Positions 34,788 through 46,940 of a stretch of 64,000 nucleotides of DNA are shown here, in pieces. The DNA comes from Stomorhina lunata (taxonomy: Eukaryota > Arthropoda > Insecta > Diptera > Rhiniidae). The stretch lies in NCBI GenBank assembly GCA_933228675.1, contig OW121741.1, positions 42,927,080 to 42,991,079 of the forward strand, given 5' to 3'. Under the pieces are notes generated by a model that ran no database searches, had not been told where the DNA came from, and saw nothing but the letters and a program-made list of their open reading frames with translations. Both the position numbers and the translations under genes were made by a program. Numbering within the stretch: position 1 is the stretch's first letter; the number at the start of each line of letters is the position of its first letter.

Positions 34788-35400
34788 CGAGGGTTACTAT
34801 TTAAGTATCGGGAACTGACAAAACAAATATTAATAGCTGGCAACACTACAATATAGTTTAACATTTTTTTGGCATAAACGTACTCACAACTTTTTGATGT
34901 ACAAGTGATATTTGTTTTGTTTTAAGTCAGTTCAAAAAATGAACACTTTAGCAACTTCTACGGCTTTTCTTAATCAGTTTATCTTTGATATTTAGGAACA
35001 AGAATAAGTAATTGGGATCCAAGGATGAATCATTAATTCGATGTTTTGACTGCTCAAAAATTTACTTATATGAGGAGATTTGTAAGAGCTCGTACTGTCA
35101 TGATGTAGAATAATTCGTCTTCGGATGTTGTTTTTGGAAATTTCTCCGAAGAGTTTCGCTCAGCTTTTTCCACTGACAAATTTTTTGGGACTTTGCTCGT
35201 CTTTAATTTTATAGACGCCTTTCGAATCACCACGGTCGATCTTTTTAATAATTTTCTTAGATCATTTGGGGCGAGTCTCAATTTGATAAAATGGATTGGA
35301 TTTAAATTTATTTTACACTTAAGTATTTGAACAAAATCGATTGTATTGAGATGGAACCAATGTACAAGGATGCTTCTATTACACAATATGTCACAATATG
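34788..35400 (-). mobile_element. Mariner-like fragment
   Basis: A TA-flanked end at 34788 reads CGAGGGTTACTATTTAAG, a mariner-type TIR. The minus strand encodes RRIILHHDSTSSYKS and FLSSQNIELM (about 35020-35125), the second catalytic block of a mariner transposase (usual form LHHDNASSHTS). The remainder upstream (35130-35386) is shifted and decayed. No right-hand TIR was found, so the element is truncated. Confidence 0.7.
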
Positions 35401-35559
35401 TGACACAAAAACCGGTTTTCGATTACCCTAACAGAGTTCGTCCATGTTTAAAGTACTAATCTGGTTTTTGATGGTGCTTTATTGTCATACTGAGGTCATC
35501 GACATGTTCTTATTGAGATAGGTTAGGTTAGAGTGGCAGTCTGAAAAAAAACAGACTCA

Positions 35560-36240
35560 CTTAAGCTACAAAGTCTATTGTGATACCAAGGAAGCTATCG
35601 AAATAACATATCACAAGCTTCGTCTGTTGAACCATCCCGAGCGCTTTGAAAAGCTCTTAAGTGGCAGATATAAATTCCAGCGATCTGGCTGGTATTGGTA
35701 TCTGCCAAATTTAAGTCGCTTAAAAAAGTGAACTCAAAATGAATACTCTACTGTTCGCTAGGATAATGTAAGTGCATAGAAGATGCTTTATCGATTCAGT
35801 CTCCTCCTCGTCTCCGCAGCTTCTGTAAAGATTATTAGTGGCAACCTTTATCCTAATTGCATATCTTCCAATCAAACAGTGTCCGGTTTAAACGGACACG
35901 AGCAATGAAATCAATCAGGTCTTGATAATGACAGCAATTTGTGAGAGCGTTGCCTATCCAAACAGGGCCACATGTGTTTGGAGTGACAGACGCCCATCCA
36001 TAACTTGTTAAAAAGTTAGATCTCTCTCGCAGTATGAGCTTGCAAGTGGCTAGATGTATGCTCACGGACCTGGAATCAGTTAGGTAGTTCCTAGTCTTGC
36101 AAGCTCGTCTGCTCTGTAATTTTCTGTAATATTCCTGTGGCCCGGCGACCATATGATCTTGATGAGATAATCCTCGCCCGTTATGTAACTGGACTACAAG
36201 TTGGATTACTGGATTAGTTTCGATGCTGAGTCACTTTCGT
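35560..36240 (-). mobile_element. RNase H LINE C-terminal fragment (I/LOA-like group)
   Basis: The minus strand reads IKIIWSPGHRNITENYRADE (about 36115-36175), the last RNase H motif. A shifted frame (35853-36152) then has SIHLATCKLILRE, a stretch typical of LINE proteins after RNase H, and then an acidic GDEEETESI zinc-finger region near 35800. Three or more frameshifts. Its sequence differs from the RNase H LINE at 9396-10855, so it is a separate family or an old copy. Confidence 0.75.
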
Positions 36241-36689
36241 GACCTGTGGTTTACCCGTAAGGAAAGCTTGTTTCTTGATGTTTGTTACAATTGTTGTTCG
36301 TATTGTAACTTGCTGGTGTCACTTTGTGACAAAAGAGTCGCGCGTGAGTGCAGCTGTTATATTTGATATCTCGTTTTTGTGTTGTCTAAGTTTTTGTCTT
36401 ATGGTAGATATTTTGGATTATTAGGGCACCAGTTTTTGTTATGAATCTCACAGAAGATTCCACGGGAGTCAGCAGCTCCTGGAAATTTACTTACAGTCTG
36501 ACTTTGGCCTCTTGAGAATAATCCAGAGGCTGTGGTTTAAAACCCATAGCGGGAGAACTTAAGATGCCTTATTTGCCTCGTACGTTCGGTGTGAAGTTGC
36601 ACTGCAACCGGGTACCACACAGTGGTATTTCTTCATACATCGAAGTGCAAAAAATAGAAGGAGTGATCCTACAACGATGAAATTTTGCG
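36241..36689. other. Unassigned region before the satellite
   Basis: No protein motif. A CACAGTGG heptamer-like word at about 36619 has no partner end. The last 60 bases begin to resemble the satellite that follows. Confidence 0.4.
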
Positions 36690-37390
36690 TACTTATTCAG
36701 TTTTTATAGATAAGAAAAATTAAGCAAATTTTCGAAATCCCTCGACTCCTTAGGATACCTGCCTTCGACCCCCATTTTTCACCTATTTTTCTTCTTAATG
36801 AACAAGTCGAAATTCTAAACAGAATTTGATGAAATTCAACAAACGTCTATAAATTAATTCAAAAAAGCGCTCTACTTATGTTTATTAAAGTTAGTAGACT
36901 CATTGGGGTACCTGTCTTGTACCCCCATTTTTCACCTATTTATCTTCTTAATGTACAATCCACAATTCTCAACAGAATTTGATTATATTCGGCATACGTC
37001 TATTAGTTGATCTAAAAAAAGAAGTCCACTAATTATGGTTGAAATTTGTCTACTTCTTGGAAACCTGCCTGGACCCCCATTTTTCTCTAATTTTTGTTTC
37101 AATCTATAGCCGCAATTCTCAACAGAGTTTAATAAAACGGTACATGCCTATTAATTGATCCAAAAAATAGTTGTACTAATTTTGGTTGAGATCCCTTGAC
37201 TCTTTGAGGTACCTGTCTTGGACTCCCATTTGTTCATTTATTTTTTTCTCACGGTATTAGTCGGAATTTTTAACAAAATTTAATGAAATTCGGCATACGT
37301 CTATTTGTTTATCCAACAAAGAGCTCTATTAATTTTAGTTGAAATATATCCACTCCTCGAGGTAACTGTATTGGACCTACACTTAAATGT
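36690..37390. repeat. 152-bp tandem satellite, four to five units
   Basis: The landmark ACCCCCATTTTTCACC or its variants occurs at 36768, 36921, 37073, 37222 and (degenerate) 37375, giving spacings of 153, 152, 149 and 153 bp. Each unit also has an ATTCTCAACAGAATTTGAT-type block and a GGTACCTGTCTTG block. Units are about 75-85 percent alike by eye, so the array is old. Confidence 0.9.
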
Positions 37391-37490
37391 AATTTGATTA
37401 AAAAATTAAGCCTAAACCACTTTTTGCTCAAATTATGCGTAACAATTTACGTGACTTTTTTAGAAAATTTGGAACTTTGTTCTACGATCG

Positions 37491-38315
37491 CACAGTGGGA
37501 TGGTTTTAAAATAGAATGGAAATAATACTGTAACTTCTAAATCGTTGGGCGGTTTTGAAATGGATATAGCAGAAGTGTTGGGGAGCTTAGATTGCACTAG
37601 GGCGGCACAATTAAAACGATATATAATTGTCATTTCCCAACCGATTTGAAAAATCACTATATAACACATATATAGGTCAAGATCTACATAAAACATCGCT
37701 ACATGTCTAAGCCATCTCTTACAATTTATATAGATATTCGACTTCAAAAAATAAAATTTTAAATTTTTGTCCCATACTGTACCGATTTTTTACTAATATC
37801 TGAACTACATATAAACCGATTTTCTTGATTTCAAGTTTAAATATTTTACGTGCAAGAAGTGTATCAAAAGGTTTACTATGTAAAAAATTATAAGTGCTTA
37901 AAGTTAATATTTAAAAAATAAACCATTTTTCCCGGTTTTTTTTTTGGTAAAAAGTATTTTTAATGTTTTTTAGTTATTTAAAAAATTGTTTGAGGAAGTT
38001 AATAATTGAGTTAATTGTTTAATCGGTGATAGTACCAGAGTCTCTCGAATTAGACCTATTGTTTACGGAAATTTAAATTTTGATCCATAATTCCTCCGAA
38101 CCAACGGAAGCTCGGTTAAAAAATGACAGTTATATATCGTTTTAAGTGATTTATGAGTCTAAGGTGCCCTACTTTAGGGGCAGATTGTGCCGTCTCAGGT
38201 TCAAGACTTAAGTTCCTCAACACTTCTGCTATATCCACATATATTTTTTTAATCCGCCAAACGGTTTAGAAATTACGGACTTATTTCCATTTTTTATTTT
38301 CACTATCCCACTGTG
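37491..38315. mobile_element. Transib-like MITE J, sister of MITE B
   Basis: It starts CACAGTGGGATGG and ends with the inverted CTATCCCACTGTG. Arms of 150-220 bp are inverted copies (ATATAGCAGAAGTGTTG at about 37566 and its complement near 38225). It aligns with the split pieces of MITE B. The flanks GATCG and CCATG do not match, so either the duplication has decayed or the ends come from different insertions. Confidence 0.75.
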
Positions 38316-38620
38316 CCATGTTAGTACGTAGTGCATGGTCAAGTCGGTTTATGAAAAGCTTAATAACTTTTAGATTTTTCGTCTGATCTAAAAAATTAAA
38401 ACCACATTATAAACTTGTTTGAGCTTTCATATAAGAATTAGCAATAAAAAGCTACTCAAGCTAAGTCAAAAAGTACACAAATATATTTTTTTTTGTGTAT
38501 TCTTAACAAAAAAGACACTTTTAGAAATGTATCCAAAATGATATGATATTTAAAATCGCAATCTATTTTATTAAAACGCTTTACTGTAGTGTATTGCACT
38601 AAGATCCCAATTCATTACAA
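38316..38620. other. Dispersed repeat remnant
   Basis: 38316-38420 is an inverted match to 31085-31165. The rest is unassigned AT-rich DNA. Confidence 0.45.
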
Positions 38621-38652
38621 TCTTATATTCTTAAACGAGCAATAATTGTATG

Positions 38653-38741
<89 letters not shown>

Positions 38742-40152
38742 ACTATCTCGAAAACGGATCTAACGATTTTGATAAAATTTGGACAGTGGGTATCTTTTTT
38801 GATGTATAGGTCGAAGAAGAAGGGACTTTTGTAACCTTTGCCTCTAAGAGGGTAAAAACGGGTAAAAAGGGGAAAAAATCGAAAACGTTATATCTCCTTA
38901 AGTAATAGGTATAGAAACAAAATTTAAATTACGTTTTAAACAGCTATGAAAATAAACGGACAGGTGTTTGGTACTTTTTGGAAACTATGTCCGATAGGGG
39001 GTAAAAAAGGGTGAAAATAGTTTTTTTGGCACCTTTTTAACCCACTCTTATATTTTAAACTAAAGAATATAGAAAAAAACTTGGTAATAGTTTTTTTGGC
39101 ACCTTTTTAACCCACTCTTATATTTTAAACTAAAGAATATAGAAAAAAACTTGGTACTGCAATCAATAGATGTAAAAAAAACATGAAACACGTATTTGGT
39201 ACTTTTTTGATTTTGGAGCCAAAATGGGTAAAAAAGGGATAAAATGATAACTTAACATCTCCAAAGTAATATGAATAGGAACATTATACATTATGTTAAA
39301 TGCGTTTTAAAAAAATGTACCGAATTCAATTGGCACCAAAAAAGTACCAAATATACATATGGAACTTTTAGAATTTAGGGAATAAAAAGGGGGAAAAATT
39401 AGTATTATTTTAAACAAATGAATGTTTGTCTGTATGTATGTTCTTTATAGAATAGTAAACTGTGAATTTGATTGTGTTATGCTCTTTAGCGAAGATGTTG
39501 CGGATAAGCCGGCAAAGGTTTTAAAGTTGATAAGACTAATTTCCGACAGATGACGCCACGGAAAATTACTAAAAATTAATTAAATCGTAAACTGTACATT
39601 TGATCATGCTATGATCTTTAGCAAAGTTGTAGCGCATGAGCCGACGAAGGCTTTTTAGTTGGTATGAAGAAATTTCGACAGGTGGCGCTACTGAAATTTA
39701 CTCAAAGTCAATTTAATCGTATGCTGTACATTTAATCATGCTATAATCTTCAGCAAAGTTGTTACGGATAAGCCGAAGAAGGTTTATGAATTGGAATAAG
39801 CAAAGTCCGACAGGTGGCGCCACAGAAAACTACTTAAAATGAATTAAATCGTAAACTGTGCATTTGATCAGACTATAATCTTTAGCAAAGTTGTTGCGCA
39901 TGAGTCGACAGAGGTTTCTGTTGATATGAATAATTTCCAAAATTATTCAAAATGAGTTAAACTGTAAACTATGCAAACTATGTGTTGGTCGGACAAAATA
40001 AATCAAATAATTCAAAATTAACTGAATATTTCTACAATATCTTTCCTCTAAATTTATTTTAGCACTTTATAATATAAAATATATAAAAACTTTAAAATTT
40101 TCCTCAAAATGCCTATCATAAAGCTCCGAGCAAGGCTCGGTCTACCAGGTAC
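38621..40152 (+). mobile_element. Helitron-like non-autonomous element, long copy 2
   Basis: Near-identical to the copy at 24308 from TCTTATATTCTTAAACGAGC to the 3' hairpin CCGAGCAAGGCTCGG and CCAGGTAC. It has a longer (TA)n tract (38656-38735), a private 70-bp tandem duplication (about 39016-39155) and fewer 126-bp units (39450-39960). High similarity outside these repeats suggests both long copies are recent. Confidence 0.75.
39016..39155. repeat. 70-bp tandem duplication
   Basis: AATAGTTTTTTTGGCACC begins at about 39016 and again at 39086, and the 70 bases between are repeated almost exactly. The sister copy at 24308 has one unit only, so the duplication arose after the copies separated. 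Confidence 0.9.
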
Positions 40153-40423
40153 TTATTTATTATTGTAATAGATAGTTTTTTGATAAAACTAAAAAATGTG
40201 TAGAAACCTTTCCTCGACGCGTTTCGATGGTTGGTTAGACCATCTCATCAGGAGGATTATCCTTCTAGACAGAGCGAAAACCACATATTATATCTTATAT
40301 TGAGGGACAAAATAAATACGAATTATTATTATGTCCAACAAATATCAACAAAAACCGAAGATTATAATCTGAAGAGAAACACACAAACATTTTTCAGTTT
40401 TATCATTTCAAACTGGCTAATCC

Positions 40424-40981
40424 ATGGGCATTAGAGCGGTTCGCCTTCCATACAAAAAAAAAGTTGTGTCAGTCACCCCCTAGGATCAAAGATAATGTTA
40501 AAGGAATTCTAAATTTATATATTTTATATTTTAGTATTTTGTTCACTGTGTCGCCATTTTAAGTCCGATCATAACATTTTATATATCGGTGTCCGCGGCT
40601 CTGTAAGGGCTACATTTCTCTCTTTGATAGTTTTTTACTACCACGTCAATTTATAGTTAAAATTAAAAAAAAACTAGATTTGTACTCTATTCAATTAGGG
40701 TGGGTACGAAGCGAATTTTGAAAAATTATGACTAGAAATTGACGTGGTAGTAAAAAACTATCAAAGTGAGAAATGTAGCCCTTATACAGCCGTGAACACA
40801 GATATATAAAGTGTTATGAACGGACTAAAGATGGTGACACGGTTAACAAAATACAAAAAGGGCGGTATTTGTAGGCATGGTTAAAAAATAAAAACAATTT
40901 TTTTTTTTAATTATTTTTACATTATCTTTAATCCTAGGGGGTGACTGACTCAACTTTTTTTCGAACCACTCTAATGGGCAT
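40424..40981. mobile_element. hAT-type foldback MITE D, short copy
   Basis: The element spans 40432-40973 (542 bp), ends TAGAGCGGTTCG and CGAACCACTCTA. A perfect 8-bp duplication ATGGGCAT lies at 40424-40431 and 40974-40981. Its two arms are inverted copies along nearly their whole length, so it can fold into one long hairpin. It lacks about 400 bp present in the centre of the copy at 14962. Confidence 0.93.
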
Positions 40982-43310
40982 GTATTTAATAAGGTCTACA
41001 CTCCAAGCTAGGTCGTTTCCCGAGTTTTTTTTTATGGTGTAACAGAGTGTTTTTATTAGGACTTTTGTATGTTAAAAAATCAGATAAAATGTGTGCTTCT
41101 ACAAATAAATCTGACACACTGTAAAGACAAATTTAAAAATGTAGCATATCCTTTTGATGGGTACGATTATATAGAAAAAAAAAAACAAAGTACATACTTT
41201 CATGTGATAATTTTGCTCTATAACTACAAAAATATATAATTAAATTCAATATAATGACATGTTTATGGACAACAAGTTGCCATTTGTTGTTTTTTTTTCT
41301 ATTTTTGTTGTAGTTTGTTGTTGTGATGTAATAAAATAAAACAAATGTCCTTGCCATTGTTCTTAAATAGACTCCATTATTTCATTACGATGATGATGAT
41401 TTTGCGGGTGCTGAACAAAAAAAGAAAAAAAGTTTATTAAGGCTAAATTATATGGTTGTGATTATTAGGGATTATGAAAACTGTCTTAAGTAAATTTCAT
41501 AAAATCTAAGAGCAACAGAAAACTGAACAGAAAAAGGTAATTTTAAGGATTTTTCAAAATAAACATAATATGTTATGTATTTATGTATATAGAATCCTTA
41601 TTGAAAATAGAAAATCCCTAAGTAAATAAAAAAGTCATACTTGTTATAATCAGTAGAAATTCTTGTACGAGTAACTACAACGAGTATTATTTAGTTATTT
41701 ATAGACATTGCAATTTTGTTTAGGGGCTTTTCAGGGGCTTAGTTGACTCTGTTTTGACGTTGTTGCCGCTAATAACAGCTTAAAATCAATTGAAAATCAA
41801 ATTGAAAATTTTTATTTAATCTAAACTTGTTTTTTACCTCCTTTTATTCTGTTAAACTCACATACACACTTTTTCATACTTAAGGACATTTTCGTTCTTT
41901 AGCTTCCTATTGTTATTGGTGTTAATGAAATGACGACTTTTTGTGTGTGTGTAGTTCTGTAAATGTATTGTATGTATGTATACGTTTCCTACATATACAA
42001 ATATTTTTAAATGTTTTGGTTTCTATATCCTCAAAAAGCTACGAATTTCTTAAAAGTATTTAAAGTTTTTTAAAGCTTTTGTAACAAAATTGTTATATTT
42101 AGGTTTACAGCAATGGTCGCCAGCTCGAACTCAATTGAGCCCTTTGAAACTACACATATTCTTACGCTCTTTACATGTATTCTTATGCTCTTTCATTAAG
42201 TCTTCAATCAACCACCGAAAAATGAACATTTTTTGTTATAATTTCAATACACTCAACAAATTTTTGTCGTCTCGCTTATTGAATTTTTATTATGACAATA
42301 AAAAAATTAAAGAAGGAAGAATACTATTGTGAAATTAATACTTTAAATTAAAATATAACGTTACTAATTTATTTAATGCAATAATTAGAGCTGTTTTAAA
42401 GAGAGTTTTTACATTTGCCTGTATGCATAAGAAAATCTTTGCAAGGAATAATCCTTTTTTATATTATATTATACAATATGTTTTAGATTTGTGTATTCAT
42501 ACAAATATTTTTTTGGTATAATAAAATTCTTCTGTTTAAAAATAAGTTTTTACTTACTATTAAAACCAGTATAATTACCTATTTTTTCGAGTGTGAAAAT
42601 TATTTCTCACCAATACAACTAATACTTACTAATACAAATGTTTTGGCTACCACTGGTTTACAGTAAAGACCAGTTAAAAGCTAAGAATACGAGACTTGCC
42701 TTTTTTGTTTTGAGACTAGAGGAAACAAAAAATATTTGTTATCGAAAATGGTAATAATCACAGTCAGCATTTAGAAGATCATTTTTTAAAAAATCCCCAA
42801 AATGAGTCTTTTTCGACTTGTTCGGAAGACCTAAAAATGATTTTTCACCTGCTCGAATAAAACAATAGTCGAAGAGGATTCGCGCTTATGCTTTAAAACT
42901 TACTGTCAAAAAATACAAAATCAAGCATTTAAGTGAATGAAATTCGACAGTTTGTAAAGCTATTTTGCAATCATATTTTAACCTTTATGTTTAAAACCCA
43001 AAAAATTATGCTATATATACAACCATCATACCCGGGTATGTCATACAGTTTATAAGGGAATTTGTATAGATTGAACAACTTTTTGGTGTTTATATCATTA
43101 AATTAAAGTTCTTGCATTCCATTTCATAAAAAACGAAAGTGGAAGTCCCATATACCATTAGAATTTCATGTATCGGTATACTTTTACTAGTATTCCTCTC
43201 GGAATACTTTTACTAGCTGACTTCACACATTAAATTTTTGTTCATGAAATTGGCTTATGAAAAACTAATTTCCATCCCTTGCATCGTGCATCGATGGGTA
43301 TTTAACTATT
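40982..43310. other. Low-repeat region, no feature assigned
   Basis: No TIR pair, SINE or LINE motif in about 2.3 kb. ORFs (41133-41357, 42090-42332) look like chance. It is a candidate for unique host intronic or intergenic sequence; a GATGATGATGAT tract near 41390 and TGTGTGTGTG near 41941 are short microsatellites. Confidence 0.5.
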
Positions 43311-43319
43311 TTATGCTTT

Positions 43320-44595
43320 AAGCCGTTTATTAGATTTGATAATGATAATATACGGAAATATCGCAAGGAATGTAATAAAGCGATACCCATATTCCAGGTG
43401 GTAAACAGAAATCTACAAAACAACAGCGTCCCCACCGTGATAGAACTGGATTCACTGAATATATTCCTTCGAAGCCGACAAAATATGGGATAAAGGTCTG
43501 GTGGGCTTGTGATTCTCTTACATCTTACCCACTAAGAGGACTTGTATATACTGAGTTGGCGCCTTTTGGAAAAGCAGAGTGAACAGGACGTTAAAGATTT
43601 GTGATAAAACTTTATCTTTTATGTGGAAGAAACATCGTGTGTGAAAACATTTGTTCCGGCTAAATTTTATAATCCAAAAGAAAGAGAAGTAGAATTTTTA
43701 GTCCTTGGATTTAGTAACAGTATTATTATGTGCTTATATATTCCCAAAAAAACAAGTTTTATCTATATCTCATTACAATACCGAAGTTGAAGGAGTAAAC
43801 CGAAAGCCAGTTATAAAGTTGGATTACATTAAATGTAAAGATGGTGTTGACAATATGGACAAATTCCTTGGAGAATATACGACAAAATGGAGAACAAATA
43901 GATTACCCTTCGCGTTTTTTATAATATTGACCTAGCAGCATTTGCAGCTTTTGTCATAATAATAGTTTCCACGACAACATTCCAATTGGAACAAATGGTA
44001 CTTCTTTCAGACAATGAGCTGCATCCGATTCTATTTTTAGACTTATTGAAAGGGACCTACGTTTTATCTCCGGCTCGGAACGGCAAATGCATTAGAGAAG
44101 TTTTACATAGCCTAATACTCAATAACCAGTAGCTAGCTGTGTTATGAGGTGAACCGGCGCTTATTTAAAAATTTATTTTTTTTCAAGTGGGTCGGGCCAG
44201 GGATCGAACTTGGAACCTCTGGTATGCTAGGCGGATGACTAACCTGCTATACCACGGCGGTTCACATCTACATGGACTATAATCCCAGTCTTATTCCTCG
44301 ACAAACAGAAGAAGAATATAACTTCAAAAACTTAGTTAAAAATTAGCTATGAAGAAAATTCAGATCCTCCCATAAAATCCTCAAATTATGAGACATTTTC
44401 CACCACGCAGTAGAGTTGAGTGTATTTTGGGCAAAACAGTTTCTGTATGTGTTCAAAAAGAAGATGATGACCTCGGAACAAAGAAGCACAATCGAAATTG
44501 ATATATGTATATAGGGGAGATCTACAAAAAATGCTTTGCAAAGAATGTCAAAGACCGGTATGTACGGAACCCTCGCAGCATTTTCCATATATGCT
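43320..44595 (+). pseudogene. piggyBac-like transposase relic split by a SINE
   Basis: The plus strand reads EYIPSKPTKYGIKVWWACDS (about 43458-43517), containing the first catalytic Asp (piggyBac pattern KYGIK..CDS). A deletion removes the second Asp region. VPAKFYNPKEREVEFLVLGF follows, then in another frame (43705-43935) KPVIKLDYIKCKDGVDNMDK, the block with the third Asp, and EYTTKWRTNRLPFAFF. After a reversed SINE (43960-44265), the cysteine-rich C-terminus is recognisable as CKECQRPVC near 44535. The usual length is about 550-600 residues; about half survives. Confidence 0.82.
43960..44265 (-). mobile_element. tRNA-derived SINE, family 1, copy 4
   Basis: A reversed copy: the tRNA-like head (GTGAACCGCCGTGG when read on the minus strand) starts at 44265 and the tail is near 43965. 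It is inserted in the piggyBac relic. Confidence 0.88.
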
Positions 44596-44810
44596 CAAAC
44601 TAAAAAAAAAATATAGAAAAACTACACTTATCTAAAAATTTATTTAAAATTTCAAGTCGAAAGCTCATTCGGTGACCAAAATATATCAACTTAAAAATAA
44701 AAAACATACCCGGGTAGGTGGTTGTAGACATAAGGGTTAAACAGTTAGTTGATAAAAAGTTTACTCCTATTGAGTTGTTTTTGAAATAATATTTAACGTG
44801 CATAGATAGT

Positions 44811-45030
44811 GGGCGCTGTGGCTTAGTGGGTTAGCACGCCGACTACTAAGCATAACATATCACTTTCGGCCTGAGTTCCGATCCCTGATCGCGGCAAATA
44901 AATTTCTGCACTTATTAATTTCTATTTAAATTATTAATAACCATAACATGCATCCCCCACCGGCTGTAAGGATATACAGCAATAACACGCCGTCGATGAA
45001 ACTGTTTTAAAAACAGACCGGATGTTAGTT
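44811..45030 (+). mobile_element. tRNA-derived SINE, family 2, copy 2
   Basis: The head GCGCTGTGGCTTAGTGGG with GGTTAGCACGCC (A-box region) is followed by GAGTTCCGATCCCTG (B box, about 44873). The body has CACCGGCTGTAAGG and CGCCGTCGATG. It shares this order with 11880-12080 but not with family 1. The tail is not clearly defined. Confidence 0.7.
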
Positions 45031-45436
45031 ATTGTTACTTTTTTTAACAAAATCGAAAATCAAAATTGAGTCAAAAATGGCTCGAAAAGTACTCCAAAAA
45101 TGATTTTAAAGTTACTGCAAAATTATTCTTTAACAACCAGACTCAATAGTAAAACTGATTGAAAAAGACTCAAAAACAAATTAAAAAGGTGTTCATAAAA
45201 CATTGTCTGAATGGTGTCGCGGCCAGGGTACCATTTTCTCCCGAAAGCACATGCTCTTTTCGAATCGAAAATGTAGCATATTCGATAGTTTTAAGTGTCC
45301 ATGGTATTCGAAAATGAGTCATATATGATCAAAAATAATAAAAATGCTGACTGGGTTGCTTTTAAAAATATTCTCTCACCTTTTCTCTTACAGTTTAAGA
45401 GATATTTGACTCCAAACATATCTTTTGTTTTTTTGG

Positions 45437-46292
45437 AATAAGTCTAGTTCAACTAAACTGCACCGCTTTTTTTGAATTATTTTTTCCTGTTAGGGACTTT
45501 ACATAGCTTTTGTTTGATAGGGTGTTTATGGGTCGGAAGCTTTTGGTTTTGGAGATATAGTGCTTTGAAGTTCTGAAATGTAAATCGATATATCTCTTTA
45601 ATTTTTGCACCGATAGTAACAATATGCACATCATGTAAAAGTACTTCGAAATATCTTTCAGAAGATATATCTCAATCGGTTTTTAATAAACCAATTAAAG
45701 AGTTATTAAAAAAAATGTTAAATTTTACACTTGGTTTTTGTACAAAAATGTCCATATTTCAAATACTGATCGATATGACATATACCAATGATATATACAA
45801 ATAAGTACCCAACCTTTTATGCTTTCATTTGGTACTAATAGTCAGCCAAAAGATAACAGAGATATGTAGCAGTGTAAAAATTTTTGGAAAGCGATTTTTT
45901 GGAAACATTTTTTCAATATGAATTTTTATTTGACATTCATTTTTAATGTTGAAATAAAAATGGAAGAAATAGAAATGAAAATGTAAAAAGCGCCGCAAAT
46001 TTAACACTTCTGTTAATAATTCCTTAATGGGTTAATTCAAAGCCGATTGAGATATCTCCTCTGAAAGGTATTTCGGAGCACTTTTACATGATATATACAT
46101 ATATATTGCAACTATTGGTGCAAAAATAAAAGAGATATATCGATTTGTATTTCGGAACTTTAAAGCACTATATCTCCCAAACCAAAAATTTCCGACAAAA
46201 AATGTTTATGCTAATATTCTTAAAATTAAACGTTCTTTATGGGCTATACAAATTTTAAAGATCGGTGCAGTTCAGCTGAACTAGACTTAAGC
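45437..46292. mobile_element. Foldback element with ~270-bp arms
   Basis: The left arm (about 45437-45710) and right arm (about 46020-46292) are inverted copies. Matching blocks include AAGTCTAGTTCA at both outer ends, GGAGATATAGTGCTTT, and TATATCTC runs. The centre is AT-rich. Terminal TIRs and a target duplication were not resolved, so the superfamily is unknown. Confidence 0.75.
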
Positions 46293-46858
46293 CAAGTTCT
46301 TCAAAGTTTGTGCAAAAGTATCTAATTTTCAAAAGACTTAATTTTTTTTTAACATTTTGTACAAGATTAAGCTTCAGGAATGAGTATAAACTATTTTATA
46401 AAATTTTTTTTCTGGTTATAGAGAGCATGTTACCCTATAACTAGCGGTGATCGAAATCTGCAAATGTTAGACAAAATTTTATTATTTTGTGTGTGTAAAA
46501 AATTTTATTATGGATTTTAAAACTTTTTTTAATCAAATTATATTAAGTATAATGTTCTTAAGGTCTGTGCAAAATTCTAATAGGGCTCGGATATAAATAG
46601 GGTCACTCGGCCCATTAAAAAAAACTAAAATATTCGAAAACGTACTCTTGTGTATTCAAAAATGAAATTTATATTTCTATAGTGTGTCCAAAACTGATCA
46701 TAATACCCCGTTTGATTTTAGAGATTTTTGCGAAAACATTACAAATATGTTAAAAATTACATAAATTTATGACAAATAGTGTCCTTTTTGTATTCAAAAA
46801 TGTTCATAAAAATTTCACAACTCGTTCTGAAATTTATATTTTTTTTTTAAACAATGCT

Positions 46859-46906
46859 AATCTCTAAAACTAAACAAGGTATTATGCTTGTTTAGTTTTA
46901 GAGATT
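46859..46906. repeat. 19-bp perfect inverted repeat
   Basis: Arms AATCTCTAAAACTAAACAA (46859-46877) and its exact complement (46888-46906) flank a 10-base loop. A related single arm (GATTTTAGAGATTTTTGCG) is near 46713. No poly-U terminator context indicates function. Confidence 0.9.
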
Positions 46907-46940
46907 TTTGCACAAAATTACAAAATAATATTAGAAAATT

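Noticed and set aside
36619..36640. CACAGTGG word as a Transib-like end
   Set aside because: No inverted partner or following terminal similarity to the MITE ends.
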